Assembly: GCA_964275345.1 (NCBI GenBank)
Contig: CAXYBK010000003.1
Coordinates: 620,001 to 684,000, forward strand
DNA length: 64,000 nucleotides
From: MED-G78 sp964275345
Lineage (GTDB): Bacteria; Pseudomonadota; Gammaproteobacteria; Magnimaribacterales; D2472
Direction: 5' to 3'
Below the pieces are notes generated by a model that made no database searches, was not told the DNA's origin, and was given only the letters and a program-made list of their open reading frames with translations. Both the position numbers and the translations under genes were made by a program. This document shows positions 7,292 to 15,184 of the stretch, one piece after another. How positions within the stretch are numbered: position 1 is the first letter of the stretch; each line of letters starts with the position of its first letter.

Positions 7292-8203
7292 ATGCTTTTT
7301 AATATATTTCTTTCCTTTGCTGCCTTATTAATAATACTTGCCCTTTACCTAGGTATAAATGTTGTTCCTCAATCAAAGGTATATGTAATTGAGAGATTTG
7401 GTAAATATACTAAAAACCTAGACTCTGGTCTCTCCATAATAATTCCATTTGTTGATAGAGTGGCCCATAAAGTTGATATTCTAGAAAGACAACTTCCTAA
7501 ATTCCAAATATCAGTAATAACTAAAGATAATGTTGAAGTTGGATTAGTATCTACTGTATTTTTTAGAGTATTAGATGCTTCAAAGTCAGTTTATAGAATT
7601 AAAAACATTGACTTAGCTGTTGAAAATACAGCCATATCAGTAATCAGATCAGCTGCTGGAAAACTAGAACTTGATGATTTACAAAGCTCAAGAGAATCAA
7701 TGAATAATGAAATTAGAGATAGGCTTAGTAAGGCTGCTGAAATTTGGGGTGTTGAGGTTACACGAACTGAGATATTAGATGTTTTAGTTGATGAACAAAC
7801 AAAAGACTCTCAAAGGCAACAGTTAAATGCAGAAAGAGAAAGAAGAGCCACCATTGCAACCGCCGAAGGTTTAAAAAGAAGTACAGAATTAAATGCAGAT
7901 GCTCAATTATATGAAGCTGAAAAAATTGCAGATGCTGTTAAAATAACTGCTGATGCAGATGCTTATGCTATAAAAATTAAAGCTGAAGCAGATGCAGAAC
8001 AAACTAGAGTCGTAGGTAAGGCAATCAAAGACGATGGGCAACCAGCTGTAAATTTTGAGATTATGAAAAGACAAGTAGATGGTTTAACAACCTTAGCTTC
8101 ATCGGGTCAATCCAAAACTCTTGTAATACCATCAGATGTAACTAAAGCTTTAGGCAGCCTAGAATTGCTTCTAGGAAGCTTTTCAGATAACACTAAAGAT
8201 TAA
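7292..8203 (+). CDS. qmcA: SPFH/stomatin family protein (QmcA-like)
   Basis: This 303-residue membrane protein has a single N-terminal transmembrane segment (about residues 3-23) followed by an SPFH/prohibitin domain (YVIERFGKYTKNLDSGLSII, then DILERQLP and KDNVEVG) and an alanine- and glutamate-rich coiled coil (about 165-250). It resembles E. coli QmcA and the slipins, which form membrane microdomain scaffolds. The next gene, an NfeD-like membrane protein, overlaps its stop by one base; SPFH and NfeD proteins are a recurrent pair. The strong promoter and palindrome upstream suggest regulated expression. Confidence 0.85.
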   Translation: MLFNIFLSFAALLIILALYLGINVVPQSKVYVIERFGKYTKNLDSGLSIIIPFVDRVAHKVDILERQLPKFQISVITKDNVEVGLVSTVFFRVLDASKSVYRIKNIDLAVENTAISVIRSAAGKLELDDLQSSRESMNNEIRDRLSKAAEIWGVEVTRTEILDVLVDEQTKDSQRQQLNAERERRATIATAEGLKRSTELNADAQLYEAEKIADAVKITADADAYAIKIKAEADAEQTRVVGKAIKDDGQPAVNFEIMKRQVDGLTTLASSGQSKTLVIPSDVTKALGSLELLLGSFSDNTKD

Positions 8204-8484
8204 TGGATATAGTTTTTTTAGAAAATCCTGACATTTGGCTAATCGCTGGAGTCGGTTTAATTATTTTAGAAATCTTTATTGGTTCGCTAGTTTTATTTCT
8301 TCCATTAGGCTTAGCAAGCTTATGCGTTGGATTAATACTTAAATTACAAGTAAATTTTGATTTTATTTTAATTACAAATTGGGCATATGCGCTTGTAACA
8401 TGGGCATTAATTTCTATAGCTTTTTCTTACCTAATTCAGAAATTCTTTAAAAAGAAAGAGAAAAAAGATGTTAATTCTTATTAA
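8203..8484 (+). CDS. short NfeD-like membrane protein
   Basis: A 93-residue protein with about three hydrophobic segments (IWLIAGVGLIILEIFIG, then LVLFLPLGLASLCVGLIL, then WAYALVTWALISIAF) and a lysine-rich tail. The pattern and its coupling to an SPFH gene match the membrane part of YbbJ/NfeD1b partners. The cytoplasmic OB-fold of typical NfeD proteins (about 150 residues in E. coli YbbJ) is missing, and there is no room for it because proS ends ten bases away. It overlaps the upstream gene by one base (TAATG). The family name rests mainly on context. Confidence 0.7.
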   Translation: MDIVFLENPDIWLIAGVGLIILEIFIGSLVLFLPLGLASLCVGLILKLQVNFDFILITNWAYALVTWALISIAFSYLIQKFFKKKEKKDVNSY

Positions 8485-8494
8485 ATAAATACAG

Positions 8495-9775
8495 TTACTT
8501 ATCTTTAAAAAATTCTAATATAGTTTCTATATCAGAAATCGGATTAAGAGAGCTTTCGCCACTTCTAGATTTTAATTCAACCTCTTTATTTTCAGTAAAT
8601 TGCTTACCAATGATAATATTTAATGGGATACCAATTAATTCAGAATCTTTTATCTTTGTACCATAGCCATCTTTTCTGTCATCTAGTAAAACCTCATAAC
8701 CCATTTCTTTAAGTTGCCCATATAGATCATTAGCAGCGGTAGCAATTTCTTGATTTTTATCATATCCAATAGCAATAATATTAATATCATATGGAGCAAT
8801 ACTATGAGGCCAAATAATCCCTTTATCATCATTATTTTGTTCAATTGCTGCTGCAACTAATCTTGAAACTCCAATACCATAGCAACCCATAAACAAGGTA
8901 GATGCTTTGCCTTCTTTGTTGAGAACATTTGCCTTCATTGAGTCAGCATATATTTCGCCCAATTTAAATATATGGCCAACTTCAATACCTTTTTTAATTT
9001 GAATTGTTCCATTACCATCAGGTGAAGGCTTGCCTTCAAGTGTTTTAATGTCTTCACCATCTTTTAATAACAGCTCTGTATTTATTGCAAATTCAGAAGC
9101 ATCACTCACAGCAATTGTATCTTCTCCATTGTCTGCCAATACATGAAACTCTTCAGAGCTATCTCCTCCTATCGCACCAGAGTCAGCTGCTGAAATTCTA
9201 TATTCAAGATCCATCCTTTCAAGTACTTTTTTATAAGTATCTCTCATAGTTAAGTATGTTTCTTGCAGAGATTCTTCATCAATATTGAAGCTATACGAAT
9301 CTTTCATGAGAAATTCTCTTCCTCGCATAATTCCATATCGAGGCCTTACCTCATCTCTAAATTTTGTTTGTATTTGATAAATATTTAATGGAAGCTCCTT
9401 ATAGCTTTTTACATTAGAGCGAATTACATCAGTTATAACTTCCTCATGCGTTGGACCAAGACAAAAATCTCTATCATGCCGATCTTTAATTCTTAATAAT
9501 TCAGGACCCATTTTGTCCCATCTCTTTGTTTCCTCCCAAAGCTCCCTTGGTTGAACCATTGGCATAAAAACCTCTTGGGCGCCTGATGCATCCATCTCTT
9601 CTCTAACAATATTCTCAATCTTTCTAAGAACCTTTAATCCAAGAGGAAGCCAGGTATATATACCAGATGCAACTTTTCTAATCATGCCTGCCCTTAACAT
9701 AAGCTTATGGCTGATTACTTCTGCCTCTTGAGGAGCATCTTTTAAAGTTGGTAATAATAATTTTGAAAGCAGCAT
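8495..9775 (-). CDS. proS: prolyl-tRNA synthetase lacking the editing insertion
   Basis: This class II aminoacyl-tRNA synthetase charges tRNA-Pro. Motif 2 (TKFRDEVRPRYGIMRGREF, about 137-155) and motif 3 (GCYGIGVSRLVAAAIEQ, 297-313) are intact, and the C-terminal anticodon-binding domain follows. The protein has 426 residues against 572 in E. coli. The difference is the INS editing domain between motifs 2 and 3, which here is a linker of about 40 residues (about 225-263). Mis-charged Ala-tRNA-Pro would have to be cleared by a separate deacylase. Its start faces fmdB divergently with 62 bases between. Confidence 0.95.
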   Translation of the reverse strand: MLLSKLLLPTLKDAPQEAEVISHKLMLRAGMIRKVASGIYTWLPLGLKVLRKIENIVREEMDASGAQEVFMPMVQPRELWEETKRWDKMGPELLRIKDRHDRDFCLGPTHEEVITDVIRSNVKSYKELPLNIYQIQTKFRDEVRPRYGIMRGREFLMKDSYSFNIDEESLQETYLTMRDTYKKVLERMDLEYRISAADSGAIGGDSSEEFHVLADNGEDTIAVSDASEFAINTELLLKDGEDIKTLEGKPSPDGNGTIQIKKGIEVGHIFKLGEIYADSMKANVLNKEGKASTLFMGCYGIGVSRLVAAAIEQNNDDKGIIWPHSIAPYDINIIAIGYDKNQEIATAANDLYGQLKEMGYEVLLDDRKDGYGTKIKDSELIGIPLNIIIGKQFTENKEVELKSRSGESSLNPISDIETILEFFKDK

Positions 9776-9837
9776 TTTATTAATTTTGTATTATAAAAAT
9801 TCTTATAGTTTATAATTTTATATTTTTTTAGAGACTT

Positions 9838-10131
9838 ATGCCGATTTATGACTATAAATGTTCAAAATGTGACCATCAATTTGAAGTAATTCAGAAGTTT
9901 TCTGATAAACCTTTAAAAAAATGTCCAGAATGCAACTTAAATACTGTTTCAAAAATGGTTTCTGCGCCGTCTTTCAGGCTTAAAGGTGGCGGATGGTATG
10001 AGACAGATTTCAAGACGGGAACAAAAAAAAATATAGCCTCAGACGACAAAAAAACTGAATCTAGTTCGAAGAAACCCAATAAACAAGATAAAATTACTAA
10101 AAAGAACTCTAAAGATAAAAAGGCAGGATAA
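9838..10131 (+). CDS. FmdB family zinc ribbon protein
   Basis: A 97-residue protein starting MPIYDYKCSKCDHQFE and continuing to KKCPECN, which gives the two CxxC pairs of the FmdB/CxxC-type zinc ribbon. The second half is a low-complexity lysine- and serine-rich tail and probably disordered. The family is thought to be regulatory but its function is not established. It begins the fmdB-aspS-yebC operon found in many proteobacteria, only two bases before aspS. A TATAAT at 9811-9816 may be its -10 element, with a poor -35. An antisense frame over the same bases is a shadow. Confidence 0.85.
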   Translation: MPIYDYKCSKCDHQFEVIQKFSDKPLKKCPECNLNTVSKMVSAPSFRLKGGGWYETDFKTGTKKNIASDDKKTESSSKKPNKQDKITKKNSKDKKAG

Positions 10132-10133
10132 TT

Positions 10134-11903
10134 ATGCGATCTCATTATTGTGGTGAAGTTACATTAAAAGATCTCGATACTAATATTTCTATATGTGGCT
10201 GGGTCCACAGAAGAAGAGATCATGGCGGTATTATTTTCTTAGATATAAGAGATATAAGAGGAATATGTCAGGTTGTTGTGAATCCTGAAAATAACATAGC
10301 TTTTGAGATTGCAGATAATTGTAGAAATGAATTTGTAATTAAGGTGACCGGTAAAGTTTTAAAAAGACCTGATGGAACTATTAATACTAATATGGTTACA
10401 GGAGAAATTGAATTAGAGGCTGAAGATATTAAACTTTTTAATAAAGCTGTTACCCCTGCATTTCCGTTAGATGATTATCAGGATGTCAACGAAGACGTTA
10501 GATTAAAAAATAGAGTTTTAGATTTAAGAAGGCCTGAAATGAATAATAGGTTAGTAACTAGATCTAAAATTACCTCAGTTATAAGAAGCTTTCTAGAGGT
10601 AAATAATTTTCATGAAATTGAAACACCAATTTTAACTAGAGCTACACCTGAAGGCGCACGAGACTATATTTTGCCAAGCAGGGTACATCCGGGGAGCTTC
10701 TTTGCATTACCGCAATCACCTCAATTATTTAAGCAGCTGTTAATGATGGGGGGATTTGATAAATATTATCAGATTGCGAGATGCTTTAGAGATGAAGATC
10801 TTCGAGCTGATCGACAGCCTGAATTTACTCAGATAGATATAGAAGCTTCTTTTGTTGAAACTCAAGATATTATCTCTACTGGAACAGAGATGATGAAACT
10901 TCTTTTAGATAAATTTGTTAATCATAGTATTAAAGAAATTCCTTCATTGTCTTGGCACCAATCCATGGAGGATTATGGCTGCGATAAGCCTGATTTAAGA
11001 ATTCCATTAAAGCTTGTAGAAATTTCTGAATTAGTTGCGGATGAAGAGTTTAAAGTTTTCTCAGGACCCGCTAATGATAAAGATTCAAGGGTTGTTGCTC
11101 TCAAAATTCCTAATGGAAACTCTCTATCAAGAGGTCAGATTGATGAATATACTAAATTTGTAGGGAAACTTGGAGCTAAGGGACTTGCTTATATTAAAGT
11201 AAATGATGTAAATGATCTTGAGAGTGGTCTGCAGTCGCCTATTTTAAAATTTTTAAATCAAGATACTGTAAAAAGTTTAATAGATAATCTTCAACTTAAA
11301 ACTGATGATCTTCTATTTTTTGGCGCTGGTTCTAATAATATTGTTAATCTTAGTATGAGTAGCTTGATTAAAAAGATTGGTAAAGATCTTGATCTCTATT
11401 CTTGTAAATGGGCGCCATGTTGGATAATTGATTTTCCAATGTTTGAAAAAAATAAAGATGGTAATTTAACTTCATTACATCACCCATTTACTATGCCTAA
11501 ATCATCGCTAGATGAGTTAGTTAATTCCCCAGAAGATGTTATTGCTGAAGCCTATGATATTGTTTTGAATGGTTATGAGGTTGGTGGGGGATCTTTAAGG
11601 GTCCATAACCCAAGTATGCAAGAAGCAATTTTTAAAGCTTTAAATATTTCTGATGAGGAAGCTCAAAATAAATTTGGTTTTTTACTAAAGGCCTTATCTT
11701 CGGGTTGTCCGCCTCATGGTGGAATAGCATTTGGATTAGATCGTCTTGTTATGCTTTTAACTGATACAACGAATATAAGGGACGTTATAGCATTCCCTAA
11801 GACTCAAAGCGCTTCATGCTTATTAACAGATGCTCCAAATTCTGTTGATGAAGATCAATTAGAAGAATTATTTATTGAGTCTACCTATAAAGAGGAAGAT
11901 TAA
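10134..11903 (+). CDS. aspS: aspartyl-tRNA synthetase
   Basis: This 589-residue class IIb synthetase charges tRNA-Asp. It has an N-terminal OB anticodon-binding domain (CGWVHRRRDHGGIIFLDIRD), class II motif 2 (FRDEDLRADRQPEFTQID), a bacterial GAD insertion in the middle and motif 3 near the end (GIAFGLDRLVMLL). Length matches bacterial AspRS (590 in E. coli). Whether it discriminates Asp from Asn tRNAs cannot be told from the sequence. ATG 10134 lies six bases after AGGA, and the stop overlaps the yebC start by one base. Confidence 0.98.
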   Translation: MRSHYCGEVTLKDLDTNISICGWVHRRRDHGGIIFLDIRDIRGICQVVVNPENNIAFEIADNCRNEFVIKVTGKVLKRPDGTINTNMVTGEIELEAEDIKLFNKAVTPAFPLDDYQDVNEDVRLKNRVLDLRRPEMNNRLVTRSKITSVIRSFLEVNNFHEIETPILTRATPEGARDYILPSRVHPGSFFALPQSPQLFKQLLMMGGFDKYYQIARCFRDEDLRADRQPEFTQIDIEASFVETQDIISTGTEMMKLLLDKFVNHSIKEIPSLSWHQSMEDYGCDKPDLRIPLKLVEISELVADEEFKVFSGPANDKDSRVVALKIPNGNSLSRGQIDEYTKFVGKLGAKGLAYIKVNDVNDLESGLQSPILKFLNQDTVKSLIDNLQLKTDDLLFFGAGSNNIVNLSMSSLIKKIGKDLDLYSCKWAPCWIIDFPMFEKNKDGNLTSLHHPFTMPKSSLDELVNSPEDVIAEAYDIVLNGYEVGGGSLRVHNPSMQEAIFKALNISDEEAQNKFGFLLKALSSGCPPHGGIAFGLDRLVMLLTDTTNIRDVIAFPKTQSASCLLTDAPNSVDEDQLEELFIESTYKEED

Positions 11904-12640
11904 TGGCCGGACATTCCAAGTGGGCAAATATAAAGCATAGAAAAGCTAGGCAGGATGCTTCTAGAGGTAAAGTTTGGACTAAAGTAATTAGAGAAATTAC
12001 AGTTGCTGCTAAAGCTGGTCCTGACCCTGCTGATAATCCCAGGCTAAGACTGGCGCTAGATAAAGCTAATGCTTCTAATATGCCAAAAGATACTATTAAA
12101 AGAGCAATTCAGAAGGGCTCTGGAACTGGTGAGATGGGAGCAATTGAAGAAATTACATTTGAAGGATATGGACCAAATGGAGTTGCTATATTAGTTGAAA
12201 CAATGACTGATAATAGAAATAGAACAGTTGCTGATGTTAGACATGCTTTTTCTAAATTTGGTGGAAACTTGGGAACAGATGGCTCAGTTGCTTATTTGTT
12301 TAATAAAATTGGTGTGATTAATATTGCAAGCTCTTATGATGAGGACGTTGTTATGGAGATTGCGCTTGATGCAGGTGCTGATGATATGACATCATCTGAA
12401 GATGGGTATGAAGTTATTACTAGTTCAGTAAATTTGAGTAAAGTTTTAGAAGCTTTAACAGCCAATAATATAGAAACAATTGAAGCTGAAGTTGCAACAA
12501 GAGCAGATGTTTTAGTAGATCTAGATGCTGAAGCATCAGAAAAGGTTTTAAAGATTATGAATTTTATGGATGATCTTGATGATGTTCAAGAAGTTCATAC
12601 TAACGGAGAATTTGCAGATGATTTTGAGATTGAGGAATAA
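11903..12640 (+). CDS. yebC: YebC/TACO1 family protein
   Basis: A 245-residue member of the YebC/PmpR/TACO1 family, recognised by MAGHSKWANIKHRKARQD at the start, NMPKDTIKRAIQKG and GYGPNGVAILVE. Relatives act as DNA-binding regulators or as helpers for ribosomes stalled on proline stretches. Length is normal. It is translationally coupled to aspS. In many gammaproteobacteria the next genes are ruvC, ruvA and ruvB; here a PDDEXK nuclease begins two bases after its stop. Confidence 0.96.
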   Translation: MAGHSKWANIKHRKARQDASRGKVWTKVIREITVAAKAGPDPADNPRLRLALDKANASNMPKDTIKRAIQKGSGTGEMGAIEEITFEGYGPNGVAILVETMTDNRNRTVADVRHAFSKFGGNLGTDGSVAYLFNKIGVINIASSYDEDVVMEIALDAGADDMTSSEDGYEVITSSVNLSKVLEALTANNIETIEAEVATRADVLVDLDAEASEKVLKIMNFMDDLDDVQEVHTNGEFADDFEIEE

Positions 12641-12642
12641 TT

Positions 12643-13068
12643 TTGCCAGTTAATTCAAGAGCTAAAGGTGCAAATTTTGAAAGAGAAATTGGGAACTTAT
12701 TAGTGCAAGATCTAAATTTAACTAATCCAGTTAAAAGGATTCTTGAGCAAACTAGAACAAAAGAATTACCAGATTTAAGGCTTGGAAGATGGTGTATTGA
12801 ATGTAAAAGATATGGAGACGGTGGCGAGCCCCCAAAAGATTGGTGGGAGCAGGTTTTAAGATCTTGTTCTGAAGAATCGCTGATGCCAGCTCTTATTTAT
12901 AAATTTAATAGAAGACCTATTAAGGTTAGATTATTAGCGTCTTCGATTAATCCATTAATACAAAATAAACTTATAACTGTAGATCTCTTATGGGATGATT
13001 TCATAGAAATTATTCTTGAGCTATTTCAAAAAGATATTCAACTTCATGAAGAAAGATTTCAAGTGTAA
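12643..13068 (+). CDS. PDDEXK (Hjc/phage-type) nuclease at the ruvC locus
   Basis: A 141-residue basic protein starting MPVNSRAKGANFEREIG, a pattern shared with archaeal Hjc resolvases and phage PDDEXK endonucleases. The putative metal site is Glu13 (FEREI), Asp44 (ELPDLRLG), then Glu53 and Lys55 (IECKR). It is unlike RuvC, which begins with a G-I-D-P-G strand. The TTG start at 12643 is supported by GAGGAA (12632-12637) five bases before it and by the motif starting there. It sits between yebC and ybgC, where ruvCAB normally lie, so a role as Holliday junction resolvase is a context-based inference. It could instead be another structure-specific or repair nuclease. Its 3' end overlaps ybgC. 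Confidence 0.8.
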   Translation: MPVNSRAKGANFEREIGNLLVQDLNLTNPVKRILEQTRTKELPDLRLGRWCIECKRYGDGGEPPKDWWEQVLRSCSEESLMPALIYKFNRRPIKVRLLASSINPLIQNKLITVDLLWDDFIEIILELFQKDIQLHEERFQV

Positions 13069-13453
13069 TGATTTTCCTTTAACAGTATTTTGTGAAGATA
13101 CTGATTTTCAAGGAATTGTCTACCATGCTAATTATTTAAAGTATTTTGAAAGAGCAAGAACTCAATTTTTAATTGATCAAAATATATCCCAAATTTCGTT
13201 AGCATCTTCAAGTTTAGCCTTTGTAATTAGAGATATAAATTTAAGATATCTCACTCCAGCAAAGCTTGAAGATAAGCTTGTAGTTTCTAGTAGCGTGCAA
13301 TGCATTTCAAGAGCAAGATTGCTATTTTCCCAACAAATAATTAATCCAAAAAATGATACTATTATATGTCGTGGTGAGATTGAGGTATGTTTCTTAGATT
13401 TATCTAAAAATAAACCTAAATCTTTCCCTGAAAATTTATTAAAAATTTTTTAA
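13046..13453 (+). CDS. ybgC: YbgC-type acyl-CoA thioesterase
   Basis: A hotdog-fold thioesterase of 135 residues associated with the Tol-Pal cluster. The motif EDTDFQGIVYHANYLKYFERAR contains the catalytic aspartate in the family's DTDxxGxVYHxNY signature. The protein acts at the inner membrane on acyl-CoA or acyl-ACP. I take ATG 13046, which overlaps the nuclease gene by 23 bases; an in-frame TTG at 13016 would add ten unconserved residues. It lies 12 bases before tolQ, the usual place for ybgC. Confidence 0.93.
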   Translation: MKKDFKCNDFPLTVFCEDTDFQGIVYHANYLKYFERARTQFLIDQNISQISLASSSLAFVIRDINLRYLTPAKLEDKLVVSSSVQCISRARLLFSQQIINPKNDTIICRGEIEVCFLDLSKNKPKSFPENLLKIF

Positions 13454-13465
13454 TGGTCAACTTAT

Positions 13466-14143
13466 ATGAATGATATATCTACAATCAACTTATTTCTTGA
13501 AGCTGGATTAGTTGTTAAAAGTGTTATGGCAATATTGTTATTAATTTCTTTATTTTCTTGGATAATAATTTTTGAAAGATACTTTCTTTATAGAAAAATA
13601 AAAAGTTTAAATATTGAGTTTGAAAATAAATTTTGGTCTGGTGAAGATCTTAATAATTTGTTTGAAGAAGTTAATGATAATGATCTCGTTTTGTCTGGTT
13701 CCTCTAGTGTTTTTAGAAATGCTTTTAAAGAATTTAATCGCTTAAAATCTGATGATGATGTAACAGAATTAGATCTAGAGGGAATTAATCGATCTATGAG
13801 AGTCTCTATTGCCAGAGATGAAGAAGACATGAATAAACATCTACCATTTCTTGCTAATGCTGGATCAGTAAGTCCTTATATAGGTTTATTTGGCACAGTT
13901 TGGGGAATAATGACCTCTTTTCAAGGTCTATCTGATGCAACACAGGCCACTATTAATGCAGTAGCTCCTGGAATATCGGAAGCTCTTGTTGCCACAGCAA
14001 TGGGTCTTTTTGCTGCAATACCTGCTGTTGTTGCTTACAATCGCTTTGCTTCACAATCAGATTCTATTTCGCAAGCGACAACTATTTTTGCTGAAGAGTT
14101 AGCAAGTATTTTTTACAGGCAGGTTTTAAAAAATAAAAAATGA
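13466..14143 (+). CDS. tolQ: Tol-Pal subunit TolQ
   Basis: TolQ is the proton-channel subunit of the inner-membrane TolQRA motor that drives outer-membrane constriction at division. The 225-residue protein has an N-terminal transmembrane helix (about 15-35), a cytoplasmic loop and two later helices containing PYIGLFGTVWGIMTSFQGL and ISEALVATAMGLFAAIPAVVAY, both typical of the MotA/TolQ/ExbB family. The stop overlaps tolR (ATGA). It belongs to ybgC-tolQRAB-pal-cpoB. Confidence 0.97.
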   Translation: MNDISTINLFLEAGLVVKSVMAILLLISLFSWIIIFERYFLYRKIKSLNIEFENKFWSGEDLNNLFEEVNDNDLVLSGSSSVFRNAFKEFNRLKSDDDVTELDLEGINRSMRVSIARDEEDMNKHLPFLANAGSVSPYIGLFGTVWGIMTSFQGLSDATQATINAVAPGISEALVATAMGLFAAIPAVVAYNRFASQSDSISQATTIFAEELASIFYRQVLKNKK

Positions 14144-14562
14144 TTTATCGCTTAGCGAAAAGAAAAAAATTACAAGCCGAAATTAATGTAGTTCCTTACA
14201 TTGATGTAATGTTAGTTTTATTGATCATATTCATGGTTCTATCACCATTACTCATTCAAGGTATAGAGGTGAATTTACCACAAACAGATACAACAAAAAT
14301 GTCAATTCAAAATGAACCTTTAGTTATCTCTATAGACGCTAATGGAAACTACTATTTAAATCTTGGAGATGAAAACCTTTCTATATCAATTGAAGAGTTG
14401 AAAAGAAAAGCTTTAGTTATATATCAAGCAAATAATGATATTGAAGTGGTGTTTCAAAGTGATGAAGCTGTTAGTTTCAACAGTGTGGCAAAAGCCATGG
14501 CAGCAGTTCAAAGTGTAGGTATTTCTAAGATTGGCATTGTTACAACTGGATATGCAGACTAG
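14140..14562 (+). CDS. tolR: Tol-Pal subunit TolR
   Basis: A 140-residue ExbD/TolR family protein with one N-terminal transmembrane helix and a periplasmic domain. The helix contains the conserved aspartate in NVVPYIDVMLVLLIIFMV, which takes part in proton use. The N-terminus is basic (RLAKRKKLQAEI), as expected for a cytoplasmic tail. Its start overlaps tolQ by four bases and its end overlaps tolA by eleven. Confidence 0.96.
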   Translation: MIYRLAKRKKLQAEINVVPYIDVMLVLLIIFMVLSPLLIQGIEVNLPQTDTTKMSIQNEPLVISIDANGNYYLNLGDENLSISIEELKRKALVIYQANNDIEVVFQSDEAVSFNSVAKAMAAVQSVGISKIGIVTTGYAD

Positions 14563-15184
14563 AGTTAATTATCTTCAAGCATCCTTCTTTTCATTTCTAA
14601 TTCATGCTGCCCTTTTTTTATACCTAATAGGCTTTTTTTACTCAGATAAACAGCTGAGACCAATTTTAAGCAAACCCGTTAATGTGAGTATTATTGTTGA
14701 AGAAATTTCGGCTAAGAAAACTAAAGAATTAAAAACCCTTAAACCAAATTTGGAAAAGGTTAAGCCAGCCTTAGCTTCTATTAATACAAATAATATTAGC
14801 GATGTCCCAAAAATTAGTTCTCAGGGATCCATAACAAATCTGCAAGATCTTATAAACCAAGAATCTGAATTTTTAGATACAAGCCTACTTGAAAATGAGA
14901 TTAATCAATTCAGTATTCTTATTATAAATTTAATTGAAGCTGCATGGATTAAACCTAAAAATATTCAAGATAATTTAATTTGTGATATTAAAATTAAGAC
15001 TAATTCGCAAGGAAGAATCGTAGATATAAATTTAATTAACAGTAGTGGCAATATACGTTTTGATAATTCAGCTCTTCAAGCAGTCAAAAGAGTAGAAACC
15101 TTTTCATTTTTTAATAAAATAACAAAAAAAACATACGAAGATGTCTTTAAAAATATTGTTATAAGCTTTAACCCTTCAAGATGA
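14552..15184 (+). CDS. tolA: TolA-like energy transducer
   Basis: Position and architecture identify TolA: a short N-terminus, a transmembrane helix (about 10-29, FFSFLIHAALFLYLIGFFY), a lysine-containing periplasmic linker and a C-terminal TonB/TolA-like domain (IKTNSQGRIVDINLINSSGN). At 210 residues it is half the length of E. coli TolA (421), mainly because the long helical middle domain is reduced. I choose ATG 14552, which overlaps tolR by 11 bases; the in-frame TTG 14531 would lengthen the N-terminus by seven residues. It overlaps tolB by four bases. Confidence 0.88.
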   Translation: MQTRVNYLQASFFSFLIHAALFLYLIGFFYSDKQLRPILSKPVNVSIIVEEISAKKTKELKTLKPNLEKVKPALASINTNNISDVPKISSQGSITNLQDLINQESEFLDTSLLENEINQFSILIINLIEAAWIKPKNIQDNLICDIKIKTNSQGRIVDINLINSSGNIRFDNSALQAVKRVETFSFFNKITKKTYEDVFKNIVISFNPSR

